Program-made: the position numbers and the translations under genes
Shown: piece by piece, positions 43,656 to 51,283 of the stretch
Layout: the number at the start of each line of letters is the position of its first letter
Position numbering within the stretch: position 1 is the stretch's first letter
From: Algicoccus sp048820935
GTDB taxonomy: Bacteria; Pseudomonadota; Gammaproteobacteria; Burkholderiales; Burkholderiaceae_B
Direction: 5' to 3'
Length of the DNA stretch: 64,000 nucleotides
Assembly (NCBI RefSeq): GCF_048820935.1
Contig: NZ_JBMERD010000011.1
Span: 36,601-100,600 of the forward strand
The notes under the pieces: model-generated
The model's input: only the letters and a program-made list of their open reading frames with translations
Database searches by the model: none
Told to the model about the DNA's origin: nothing

Positions 43656-44842
43656 GATATGGTTGCCTCATTTTGTTGCTGACGTTCATGGCGCCCCAGT
43701 CGATGACTAAACCACAATCCTAGGATCGGTAACGCAATCACTGAGATACCGAGTAACGTTCTTAATCCGAAATAATCAACAATTTCTGACCCCAATACAA
43801 TTCCAACTGCCTGTCCCAGAAACATAAAACACGCGAACATGGACACCCCGGTTGCTCTCACATGCTCTACCATCTGCGTGGCTCGTGTTTGAAGCACGGC
43901 ATGTAAAAAATAATAGCCAAGACCACAGAACACACCCGCTGCCAAGGCCCAATGCCAAGAAGGACCATAGAGATAGAGTAGATAACTCAGAGCCAGAATC
44001 CAACCACCCGAACTCGACAGCAAACGTTCACCAAGTAAGCGAATCAACCAAGACGCATTAAAGACATACAGCAAGGCACCGCCCGCAAACAAGCCCGTCA
44101 CAATCCCTGCCAAGGTGGGGGTAATGTCGTAGGTATATTGAAGATAAGCTGGCACATAAGCAACAGAACCAAAGACTAAGCCACCTTCTATGAAGACGGC
44201 CAACAACACAACTCTGGCCCACTTCGACCGGAAGACTTCCTTGATGGGTGCCACGAACTGAATGCGTTCAAATGAGGGGGGTGCTTCAACAACACGATGC
44301 CGTTGAGTAATCAACGTCAGACCCACCACCACATATAGGCCAGCTAAGAAGAACAAGCCACCTCGCCAGCCTGTGAGATCAGTAAAAAACCCACCAATCC
44401 ACAATCCTGCAGTAATCCCGATGATATTGCCTAAGATAAAACGCGCCAGCGTTGCCTGACGCTTCTCGTAAGGTACGTGATCACCAATCCAAGCAAGCGC
44501 TAAAGGCACAATCGCCGCACTGGTCGCACCCGACAAAAACCGTCCTAACAACACAATCTCAAAAGTCGGCGCCAAGGCAACAACCAAACTACCCAAGCAT
44601 GATGCCAACGTTGCCAGCGTAAGGACGCGAAACTTGCCATAACGGTCGCCTATCGGACCGTAGAAGAACTGCGCAATGCCATAAGCGAGCGCAAACCACA
44701 TTACGACATCGCCCGCATGCCCAGTGGTCACATTAAATTCTTGTGACAATTGAGGAATTGCCGGATCAAGAATACGAAACGCGCTCGTACTCGCAAAAGC
44801 AGCCATGGCTAAAATTGCCACGACTCGTGTGGTTGGACTCAT
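43652..44842 (-). CDS. MFS transporter (paralogue 1 of a tandem pair)
   Basis: A 396-residue 12-helix major facilitator, paralogous to its downstream neighbour. Shared landmarks are the N-terminal FASTSAFRILDPAIPQLSQEF cut by a conserved DPA(I/L)P motif, VTTGHAGDVV, YGPIGDRYGKFRVLTLATLA, GRFLSGATSAAIVPLALAWIG and YVPAYLQYTYDITPTLAG. The two probably arose by tandem duplication and may function as separate exporters or, less likely, as a pair. It follows dsbD by 9 bases and probably lies in the same transcript. Confidence 0.82.
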   Translation of the reverse strand: MSPTTRVVAILAMAAFASTSAFRILDPAIPQLSQEFNVTTGHAGDVVMWFALAYGIAQFFYGPIGDRYGKFRVLTLATLASCLGSLVVALAPTFEIVLLGRFLSGATSAAIVPLALAWIGDHVPYEKRQATLARFILGNIIGITAGLWIGGFFTDLTGWRGGLFFLAGLYVVVGLTLITQRHRVVEAPPSFERIQFVAPIKEVFRSKWARVVLLAVFIEGGLVFGSVAYVPAYLQYTYDITPTLAGIVTGLFAGGALLYVFNASWLIRLLGERLLSSSGGWILALSYLLYLYGPSWHWALAAGVFCGLGYYFLHAVLQTRATQMVEHVRATGVSMFACFMFLGQAVGIVLGSEIVDYFGLRTLLGISVIALPILGLWFSHRLGRHERQQQNEATIS

Positions 44843-44851
44843 TACGCGCCC

Positions 44852-46780
44852 TTATGGATTTAACACTTCCTCCAGCGTTTGCTGAAAACGCTGTGCATTT
44901 TGAAAGCCGATCACTCTGGGTCGTTTCAATTCACGCCCATCAGCATCAAAAAATATAATCCCTGGCGGACCAAAAAGGTTGAATCGTCGCAACAATTCCC
45001 GATGTTGTCGTGTGTTATCTGTCACATCAGCCTGAATCAGACGAAACTTCTGCATTTCTACCTGCACTTCAGGTGATGTAAACGTCAACGCTTCCATTTC
45101 TTTACATGAGATGCACCAGTCTGCATAGAAATCTAGCAAGATGGGCTGCTTCGATTCTTGAAGCACACGATCTAATTCAGACACAGAATCAATTTTTTCA
45201 AATACTGGGTACAGGTCACTTTGACCGGCAACCGTACCAGCACCTGATGTCAGATGCCACAATGGACGAATTAATGACTGCCCACCACTACTGACACCTA
45301 AAAGCCAAATCAATCCAATGGCAGCGACAAACAATCCGAGTGTTTTCTTCAACGTGACCAGAAGGTAACGCAAACCTGAAATCGTATCCCTAGATGGTAA
45401 AGGCTCGAACACACCAAGCAATATGGCCGAGAAAAATGCCAAAAGCACCCAACCGACAATGATTACATGTACAGGCAGAACAGAATCCATCATCCACCAT
45501 GCGGTGGCAATGAGCAACACACCAAAAAATGTTTTGACACCTTCCATCCACTGCCCTGCTTTGGGCAAGATGGAACCCGCTGAGATCCCAACAAGAATCA
45601 ACGGCACACCCATTCCCCAGGACATTGCAAATAATGCGCCGCCACCCAGCAAGACATCGCCGGTATACGAGATGTATAACAATGCGCCCGCAAGGGGTGC
45701 TGCAACGCAAGGTCCCAAAATCAAGGCCGAAACAGCACCTGTAGCAGCAGCTACAGTGATCCGCCCGCCCGATAGTTTGGAAACTTTTTCAGTTAGTTTG
45801 GATTGAATCCCTGCTGGCATTTCAATCCGAACAATGTCAAACATCGCCAGACCAAAGATCGCCAACAGAATGGCAAACACACTTAACACCCAAGGCGTCT
45901 GTAACCAGGCGGCCAGACTTGCACCAGACATCCCAGCCAGGACACCTAAAAGCGTGTAGATAACTGACATCCCTGCAACGTAAGCGACGGACAATAAAAA
46001 TCCGTCTCGACGCGAAATCGTTTCAGATTGACCGACAATCAACGCCGAAAGTACGGGTACCATGGGCAACACGCAGGGTGTAAAAGCTAACAAGAGACCA
46101 AGCGCAAAGAAAAGCAGCAACAACTGCCCAACACCTGCACTGACTAATGCATCCGCAATATCCGTATCGTCTGCACTTTGCCACAAGCTCCACCAAGATG
46201 CATCTGACGACTGATTTTCTGTGTTCTTATCTGCAGTTGTTTGCGAATCTGCCGCCAAAAAACTCGGTTGCGTATCCTCAAAAGGATCGACATATGGCCG
46301 TTGGCTGATGACAGCATAACCATCATCTGTCGGCTGCAACGTCACACGAGAAAGCATGGGAGGGTAGCAAATACCTGCTTTGGCACACCCCTGACTGGTC
46401 ACATCGATCGCAAATGGGATTTTCTCAATGCCTTCTGGCCAAGCGGGTAGTGCAACGTCCACTGCAAATGCATCAAAATACAGATGCATGTCTTTGTCAA
46501 AGGTTGGATCGTAATCCACGATTGCAGCAGGCATCTCACCAAATGCAACTGGCCACGGTGTCTTTTGAGCTTCGATAGACAGCCGCTCCTGATACATGTA
46601 GTACCCATCAGCGATTTTGAACTGGATGACCAGTTCATCTGAATTGTTGACCTGAGCCTGAAATACAAAAGCTTTCTCGGGCGCCAGAAAATCTTGAGCA
46701 CTTGCACCCGACATGAAGACGACAAAAAACAGCCCGAACAACAAGCGTGTAAATGAAACAAATATTTTGCGCATAGCCAA
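44852..46780 (-). CDS. dsbD: thiol:disulfide interchange protein DsbD
   Basis: DsbD passes electrons from cytoplasmic thioredoxin across the inner membrane to periplasmic DsbC and to cytochrome c maturation. The 642-residue protein has all three parts: signal peptide (ending FMSGASAQDF) and the immunoglobulin-like alpha domain with its Cys pair in TSQGCAKAGICYPPM (near residue 133), an eight-helix beta domain with Cys in FTPCVLPMVPVLS and LGPCVAAPLAG, and a C-terminal thioredoxin gamma domain with the CxxC in YADWCISCKEME (near 555). It sits downstream of cutA, the classic cutA-dsbD arrangement, and may supply reductant to the ResBC system. Confidence 0.96.
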   Translation of the reverse strand: MAMRKIFVSFTRLLFGLFFVVFMSGASAQDFLAPEKAFVFQAQVNNSDELVIQFKIADGYYMYQERLSIEAQKTPWPVAFGEMPAAIVDYDPTFDKDMHLYFDAFAVDVALPAWPEGIEKIPFAIDVTSQGCAKAGICYPPMLSRVTLQPTDDGYAVISQRPYVDPFEDTQPSFLAADSQTTADKNTENQSSDASWWSLWQSADDTDIADALVSAGVGQLLLLFFALGLLLAFTPCVLPMVPVLSALIVGQSETISRRDGFLLSVAYVAGMSVIYTLLGVLAGMSGASLAAWLQTPWVLSVFAILLAIFGLAMFDIVRIEMPAGIQSKLTEKVSKLSGGRITVAAATGAVSALILGPCVAAPLAGALLYISYTGDVLLGGGALFAMSWGMGVPLILVGISAGSILPKAGQWMEGVKTFFGVLLIATAWWMMDSVLPVHVIIVGWVLLAFFSAILLGVFEPLPSRDTISGLRYLLVTLKKTLGLFVAAIGLIWLLGVSSGGQSLIRPLWHLTSGAGTVAGQSDLYPVFEKIDSVSELDRVLQESKQPILLDFYADWCISCKEMEALTFTSPEVQVEMQKFRLIQADVTDNTRQHRELLRRFNLFGPPGIIFFDADGRELKRPRVIGFQNAQRFQQTLEEVLNP

Positions 46781-46785
46781 CTTAA

Positions 46786-47106
46786 TTAAGCCTTGGTGTT
46801 TTCTTTAACCCATTCGAGGTACGGGCTATAGCCGCCGATAACCGGCACTATCGTAATTTGAGGCACCACAAAAGGATGCAACTCAACCAAGCGAGCGACC
46901 ACACGTTCAGATATTTCTGACGTTGTTTTGATGGTGATCGCGATTTCTTCTTCTGTTTCGAGCGCACCTTCCCAGCTATACATAGAAACAATCGGGGAGG
47001 ACATTTGAACGCAAGCAGCAAGTTTTTCACTCACGAGCGCTTTTGCGATTTCAGTAAATTGCTCCGACGTGGAGACGGTCGTTAAAATCATCACGACTTC
47101 AGTCAT
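46786..47106 (-). CDS. cutA: divalent-cation tolerance protein CutA
   Basis: A 106-residue trimeric ferredoxin-like protein. The family features are LVSEKLAACVQMS with the conserved Cys (about residues 27-39), SMYSWEGALETEEEIAITIKT split around the W-x-G motif, and LHPFVVPQITIVPV near the C-terminus. CutA was linked to copper tolerance in E. coli, but its biochemical role remains unsettled. It lies 5 bases upstream of dsbD on the same strand and is probably co-transcribed. Confidence 0.95.
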   Translation of the reverse strand: MTEVVMILTTVSTSEQFTEIAKALVSEKLAACVQMSSPIVSMYSWEGALETEEEIAITIKTTSEISERVVARLVELHPFVVPQITIVPVIGGYSPYLEWVKENTKA

Positions 47107-47255
47107 TTAAACCCTCTTCACAAAGACATGTCTATCGCTATCTTAAGCGGTAACTTCGTTAACCGGACCTCTCTAAGGCAATCAAGATCGCAAAGAGTTC
47201 AGTTAATCAGACTTTATTTGCGCAAACGCAAAGCAGTAGCCTCTTCGACTCATCA

Positions 47256-47579
47256 TCAGTGCGTAGGCGTAGAAGCCTGCATTAGAACAAGGCCACCAAC
47301 AATCAGAGCAGCCGCGATAACACGAATTAAAGACAGATACTCACCCAAGACCACAATGCCCACAATAAACGCACCTACGGCACCTATACCAGTCCAAATC
47401 GTATAAGCCGTACCTAAAGGCAATGTTTTCATGGAAAGCGAAAGCAGGCCGAAACTAAACACCATCGCAACAATAGTGATGACCGAAGGCATGAGTCTGG
47501 TAAATCCTTCAGACTGCTTCATTGAAAATGCCCAAACGATTTCGAGAACACCTGCGATTAGAAGATATACCCAAGCCAT
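47256..47579 (-). CDS. gdx: SMR-family guanidinium exporter (Gdx/SugE)
   Basis: A 107-residue four-helix small multidrug resistance protein. The N-terminal helix has the membrane-embedded Glu in LIAGVLEIVWAFSMKQS (Glu13), then the Gdx/SugE hallmarks GFTRLMPSVITIV and LPLGTAYTIWTGIGAVGAF, rather than the EmrE type. Gdx members export guanidinium in exchange for protons as dual-topology dimers. The upstream leader contains two hairpins with ACGA loops, matching the guanidine-II riboswitch, which strongly supports the substrate assignment. A GGGGAG Shine-Dalgarno lies about 8 bases before the ATG. It is separated from cutA by about 150 bases. Confidence 0.93.
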   Translation of the reverse strand: MAWVYLLIAGVLEIVWAFSMKQSEGFTRLMPSVITIVAMVFSFGLLSLSMKTLPLGTAYTIWTGIGAVGAFIVGIVVLGEYLSLIRVIAAALIVGGLVLMQASTPTH

Positions 47580-47601
47580 GACCTAACTCCCCAAAAACAA
47601 G

Positions 47602-47645
47602 TCAGGTCGTCCTGAGATATATTAAAAAATTGAGGTCGTCCCCAA
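47602..47645 (-). ncRNA. guanidine-II (mini-ykkC) riboswitch upstream of gdx
   Basis: In the minus-strand leader, two small hairpins each expose an ACGA tetraloop. The 5' hairpin (47630-47645) is TTGGGG-ACGA-CCTCAA and the 3' hairpin (47602-47615) is TCAGG-ACGA-CCTGA. They are separated by 14 A/T-rich bases. Paired stems with ACGR loops preceding an SMR/SugE gene are the definition of the mini-ykkC motif. The 3' hairpin ends about 10 bases before the GGGGAG ribosome-binding site, fitting translational control in which guanidine binding frees the site. Confidence 0.9.
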
Positions 47646-47785
47646 TTTCGAGCTGTATCAACGCACTGAGAACAAACAAGTCGTACAGCAACTATGTTCG
47701 GATATTTTAACTCGACAATGCACACATCAAAAATCAAACGCTAATATGTTCCGTTTGACCAGATTTACGTGTAAGCCAGACATGC

Positions 47786-47812
47786 AAAAAGCGACCCGCA
47801 GGTCGCTTTTTT
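47786..47812. terminator. intrinsic terminator at the end of the alpha operon
   Basis: AAAAAGCGACC and GGTCGCTTTTTT form a strong stem with a CGCA loop. A-run and T-run on opposite sides let it work in both directions; it lies 34 bases after the rplQ stop on the minus strand and ends the ribosomal cluster transcript. Confidence 0.9.
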
Positions 47813-47846
47813 AGACAACTACAAACAAACCTTAATCGGCTTGTTC

Positions 47847-48230
47847 TTAGTCCTCTGCAGCATCATCAGTTTCTGGACGATCCACGAGTTCCATAAAGGC
47901 CATCGGGGCATTGTCACCTTGACGGTAACCCATCTTCAAGACACGTGAGTAACCACCGTTACGTGTTGCGTAACGAGGACCCAACACTTCAAACAATTTG
48001 GTCACTGCATCACGATCGCGCAAGCGTGCAAACGCAAGGCGACGGTTCGCGAGTGTAGGCTCTTTACCAAGCGTGATCAACGGCTCGATAATACGGCGCA
48101 TTTCTTTCGCTTTTGGCAATGTAGTTTTAATAGCTTCGTGTGTGATCAAGGACACAGCCATGTTGCGGAACATGGCAATACGGTGGCTTGATGTGCGGTT
48201 TAACTTCCGCAGACCGTGACGATGACGCAT
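47847..48230 (-). CDS. rplQ: 50S ribosomal protein L17
   Basis: L17, a 127-residue component of the large subunit near the exit-tunnel region. The N-terminus MRHRHGLRKLNRTSSHRIAM is cut here to its hallmark RHGLRKLNRTSSHR, followed by LITHEAIKTTLPKAKEMR and a C-terminal GYRQGDNAPMAFMELV. Length is standard for betaproteobacteria. It is the last gene of the alpha operon and is separated from rpoA by 135 bases, a larger gap than usual, holding a strong hairpin. A terminator follows. Confidence 0.98.
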   Translation of the reverse strand: MRHRHGLRKLNRTSSHRIAMFRNMAVSLITHEAIKTTLPKAKEMRRIIEPLITLGKEPTLANRRLAFARLRDRDAVTKLFEVLGPRYATRNGGYSRVLKMGYRQGDNAPMAFMELVDRPETDDAAED

Positions 48231-48318
48231 AGTTTTTCCTATTGAATCTTGAAATTGTCTCTTCTTTCGGACATGCCGCGGGACAATTTTAGTTTTGTTA
48301 AAAGTTAAGAACTACAAA

Positions 48319-48347
48319 CGCGGCTTTGACAACTGTCATCAGCCGCG
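48319..48347 (-). other. hairpin between rpoA and rplQ
   Basis: CGCGGCT and AGCCGCG form a 7-bp GC-rich stem whose interior also holds a TGAC/GTCA pair, giving a long near-continuous stem. In the minus direction it follows the rpoA stop codon by about 20 bases and is trailed by only a broken T-tract (TTTGTAGTTCTT). It may be a weak attenuator or a 3'-end stabiliser for rpoA mRNA. Confidence 0.55.
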
Positions 48348-48365
48348 GTACTGCAATTTACACGA

Positions 48366-49352
48366 TTATGGGTGCTCAAGTCCAGCAGGTGGCCAGTTTT
48401 CGAGCTTCATACCCAAAGTCAAACCACGAGCAGCCAGAACCTCCTTGATTTCATTCAAAGACTTACGACCCAGGTTTGGTGTTTTGAGGAGTTCATTTTC
48501 GGTGCGCTGAATCAGATCACCAATGTAGAAAATGCTCTCGGCTTTCAAGCAGTTCGCAGAACGAACTGTAAGTTCCAGATCATCAACCGGACGCAGCAAC
48601 ACAGGATCAATCTGCGGTGTGCCACGGGCAGGTGCTTCATAGGATTCACCAGCACCTTCGAGTGCAGCAAACACAGCGACCTGATCCATCAGAACACGTG
48701 CAGCTTGGCGAACCGCTTCCTCAGGTGAAATCACACCGTTGGTCTCAATGTCCAATACCAGTTTGTCCAGGTCAGTACGCTGTTCAACTCGGGCGTTTTC
48801 AACGTTGTAGCTAACGCGACGGATTGGGCTGTAGGATGCATCAAGCACAATACGACCAATTGTTGCACTGCGGTCTTCAGACAATGCACGAACGTTACCA
48901 GGTACGTAACCACGACCTTTTTCAACACGAATTTGCATTTCGAGATTACCCGAATCAATCAGGTTGGCAATCACGTGATCGGGATTAATAATTTCCACGT
49001 CATGTGGCAATTCAATATCTGAAGCCTTTACAGGGCCTTCACCTTTTTTACGCAAAGTCAGTGTGACTTCATCGCGACCCAGCAACTTGAACACCACGCC
49101 TTTAAGATTCAGCATGATATCCACGACATCTTCAGTTACACCGCTAATTGTGGAGTACTCATGTACAACACCAGTGATCTGAACTTCAGTAGGCGCATAG
49201 CCTGTCATCGAGGACAACAAAATGCGACGCAGCGCATTGCCCAGTGTATGACCATAGCCACGTTCAAAAGGCTCCATAATCACTTTGGCGTGATTATCTT
49301 CAATCACCTCGACTTCAATCGAGCGTGGCTTCAAAAATCCTTGAGTGGACAT
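48366..49352 (-). CDS. rpoA: DNA-directed RNA polymerase subunit alpha
   Basis: RpoA, 328 residues, dimerises to nucleate RNA polymerase and contacts UP elements and activators through its C-terminal domain. The N-terminal assembly domain has ERGYGHTLGNALRRILLSSM (about residues 29-48). The C-terminal domain has RPVDDLELTVRSANCLK and LGRKSLNEIKEVLAARGL with the helix-hairpin-helix DNA-binding residues. It lies between rpsD and rplQ as in all proteobacteria. An intrinsic terminator-like hairpin sits in the 113 bases between rpsD and this gene. Confidence 0.98.
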   Translation of the reverse strand: MSTQGFLKPRSIEVEVIEDNHAKVIMEPFERGYGHTLGNALRRILLSSMTGYAPTEVQITGVVHEYSTISGVTEDVVDIMLNLKGVVFKLLGRDEVTLTLRKKGEGPVKASDIELPHDVEIINPDHVIANLIDSGNLEMQIRVEKGRGYVPGNVRALSEDRSATIGRIVLDASYSPIRRVSYNVENARVEQRTDLDKLVLDIETNGVISPEEAVRQAARVLMDQVAVFAALEGAGESYEAPARGTPQIDPVLLRPVDDLELTVRSANCLKAESIFYIGDLIQRTENELLKTPNLGRKSLNEIKEVLAARGLTLGMKLENWPPAGLEHP

Positions 49353-49427
49353 TGAGACGATTCCTTATTCAATACCCTCGGCTCGTTACACCGATAAGGC
49401 TGATGGAAACCGGTATTCCGGTCAATG

Positions 49428-49456
49428 AGAAAAAGACGGGACTTGAATCAGTCCCG
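49428..49456 (-). terminator. terminator-like hairpin between rpsD and rpoA
   Basis: CGGGACT and AGTCCCG (49437-49456) form a perfect 7-bp stem with a 6-base loop; in the minus direction it is followed by TCTTTTTCTC. A second hairpin, ACCGG-TATT-CCGGT (49409-49422), lies just beyond. The element could attenuate transcription into rpoA, setting the ratio of ribosomal proteins to polymerase. Confidence 0.65.
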
Positions 49457-49465
49457 CCGTGGTCA

Positions 49466-50089
49466 TTAGCGTGAGTACAATTCCACGACCATGGATTCGT
49501 TGATATCGCGAGCGACATCAGCGCGGTCTGGAACTTGTTTAAAGACGCCAGACAGTTTGCTTGCATCTACTTCGACCCACTGTGGGAGTCCGATGCCAGT
49601 TGCCAATTCAAGCGCTTCTTGAATGCGAACTTGTTTTTTCGCTTTTTCACGAATTGAAACAACATCACCAGCTTTCAACAACATGGAAGCGATATCAGCG
49701 GTACGGCCGTTCACTTCGATCGAACGGTGCGTGACCAACTGACGTGCTTCTGCACGTGTTGAGCCAAATCCCATGCGATACACGATGTTATCCAGACGTG
49801 ATTCAAGCAATTGAATCAAGGTCTCACCGGTATTACCACGGCGACGATCGGCTTCTTTAAAGTATTTACGGAATTGTTTTTCCAAAACACCGTACATACG
49901 CTTGAGTTTTTGCTTTTCGCGAAGCTGCAAACCGTAGTCAGAAGTACGTGATCCTGATGTACGACCGTGTTGACCCGGTTTGGAATCGATTTTGCATTTT
50001 GATTCCAATGGGCGACGGGCGCTTTTCAGGAAAAGATCAGTACCCTCGCGACGCGAGAGTTTACATTTAGGTCCAATGTAACGTGCCAT
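49466..50089 (-). CDS. rpsD: 30S ribosomal protein S4
   Basis: S4, 207 residues, binds the 5' domain of 16S rRNA as a primary assembly protein and in E. coli represses the alpha operon. The N-terminus MARYIGPKCKLSRREGTDLF identifies it, followed by SKPGQHGRTSG, RRRGNTGETLIQLLESRLDN and the S4 RNA-binding domain VYRMGFGSTRAEARQLVTHR split around its signature. It lies between rpsK and rpoA. Confidence 0.98.
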   Translation of the reverse strand: MARYIGPKCKLSRREGTDLFLKSARRPLESKCKIDSKPGQHGRTSGSRTSDYGLQLREKQKLKRMYGVLEKQFRKYFKEADRRRGNTGETLIQLLESRLDNIVYRMGFGSTRAEARQLVTHRSIEVNGRTADIASMLLKAGDVVSIREKAKKQVRIQEALELATGIGLPQWVEVDASKLSGVFKQVPDRADVARDINESMVVELYSR

Positions 50090-50100
50090 TTGAACAGTCC

Positions 50101-50499
50101 TTAAATACGACGACGCTTAGGCGGGCGGCATCCATTGTGCGGGAGAGGTGTGATGTCGGAAATGCTGGAAATACGGATTCCCAAAGCATTCAGTGCACGC
50201 ACTGAAGACTCACGACCTGGTCCAGGCCCTTTGATCTGAACTTCGAGGTTTTTGATACCACATTCGATCGCAGCCTTACCTGCCGCTTCAGCAGCAACCT
50301 GTGCAGCAAAAGGTGTCGATTTACGTGAACCCTTAAAACCTGCACCACCAGATGTTGCCCAGGACAGTGTGTTGCCCTGACGGTCAGTAATGGTAATGAT
50401 CGTGTTGTTGAAAGAAGCATGGATGTGCGCGATGCCATCCGCAATGTTCTTTCTGACTTTCTTGCGCACTCGAGATGCGCCGGAACCGGCCTTTGCCAT
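50101..50499 (-). CDS. rpsK: 30S ribosomal protein S11
   Basis: S11, 132 residues, part of the platform of the small subunit near the E-site mRNA path. Signature segments are NIADGIAHIHASFNNTIITI, TSGGAGFKGSRKSTPFAAQ and the C-terminal DITPLPHNGCRPPKRRRI. It sits 11 bases upstream of rpsD and 12 bases after rpsM, in the canonical rpsM-rpsK-rpsD-rpoA-rplQ order of the alpha operon. Confidence 0.98.
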   Translation of the reverse strand: MAKAGSGASRVRKKVRKNIADGIAHIHASFNNTIITITDRQGNTLSWATSGGAGFKGSRKSTPFAAQVAAEAAGKAAIECGIKNLEVQIKGPGPGRESSVRALNALGIRISSISDITPLPHNGCRPPKRRRI

Positions 50500-50511
50500 C
50501 TTGAGATCTCC

Positions 50512-50877
50512 TTATTTTTTCAAGCTAGCCGCAGCGCGACGTGGACCTTTACGGGTACGTGCGTTGGTGCGGGTACGTTGACCGTGTACAGGCAGACCAC
50601 GTCTGTGGCGCATGCCTCTATACGAACCCATGTCCATCAGTCGTTTGATTGACAGCTGAACTTCACGACGAAGATCACCTTCAATCATAAACACACCGAC
50701 ATGCTCGCGGATGCGTTCGAGTTCTTCATCCGTTAGATCCTTAACTTTTTTAGTTGTAGGAACTGAAGCGGACTCACAAATCATACGAGCACGAGTACGT
50801 CCGATACCGAAAATTGCGGTCAAACCGATTTCGGTGTGCTGATGGGGCGGAATGTTGATGCCAGCAATACGGGCCAT
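50512..50877 (-). CDS. rpsM: 30S ribosomal protein S13
   Basis: S13, 121 residues, located in the head of the 30S subunit, where it contacts the 50S subunit and the P-site tRNA. The hallmark MARIAGINIPPHQH starts the protein; GIGRTRARMICE and the basic C-terminus HRRGLPVHGQRTRTNARTRK follow. It begins the alpha operon, 34 bases after rpmJ. Confidence 0.98.
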   Translation of the reverse strand: MARIAGINIPPHQHTEIGLTAIFGIGRTRARMICESASVPTTKKVKDLTDEELERIREHVGVFMIEGDLRREVQLSIKRLMDMGSYRGMRHRRGLPVHGQRTRTNARTRKGPRRAAASLKK

Positions 50878-50911
50878 GGCTTTTCCTTAGATAATTATCA
50901 TTGCAACCAGA

Positions 50912-51025
50912 TCAACCCTGGCGCTGCTTGTGACGGGGATCGGTGCAGATGACTCTCACCACACCGTGACGTTTAATAATTTTGCAGTGTCTGCAAATAC
51001 GTTTGACCGATGCCATAACTTTCAT
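50912..51025 (-). CDS. rpmJ: 50S ribosomal protein L36
   Basis: A 37-residue protein read directly from the minus strand between infA and rpsM. It begins MKVMASVKRICRHCKI and ends PRHKQRQG. The zinc-binding pattern C-x2-C...C...H (CRHC, IC, PRH) marks the zinc-containing C+ form of L36. An AGGAG precedes the ATG by about 6 bases. Its place in the infA-rpmJ-rpsM order is canonical. It is short enough to be missed by length-filtered gene calls. Confidence 0.96.
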   Translation of the reverse strand: MKVMASVKRICRHCKIIKRHGVVRVICTDPRHKQRQG

Positions 51026-51055
51026 GAATGACTCCTATCGTCCTTGTCTGTTCAG

Positions 51056-51274
51056 TCACTTAGACCGGAACACAATCCTAGCGCGAGTCAGATCATATGG
51101 CGTGAGCTCCACAGTGACCTTGTCGCCCGGTAAAATCCGGATGTAATGCATACGCATCTTGCCTGAAATATGGCCAAGTACCATATGACCATTTTCTAGC
51201 TTGACGCGAAATGTCGCGTTCGGGAGGTTTTCAACAACCTCACCTTGCATTTGAATAACGTCGTCCTTTGACAT
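51056..51274 (-). CDS. infA: translation initiation factor IF-1
   Basis: IF-1, 72 residues, an OB-fold factor that occupies the A site during initiation. Signature stretches are MSKDDVIQMQGEVVENLPNA, FRVKLENGHMVLGHISGKMR and the C-terminal LTPYDLTRARIVFR. It lies 9 bases after secY, the arrangement secY-infA-rpmJ typical of betaproteobacteria. Confidence 0.97.
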   Translation of the reverse strand: MSKDDVIQMQGEVVENLPNATFRVKLENGHMVLGHISGKMRMHYIRILPGDKVTVELTPYDLTRARIVFRSK

Positions 51275-51283
51275 TCTTTTCGC

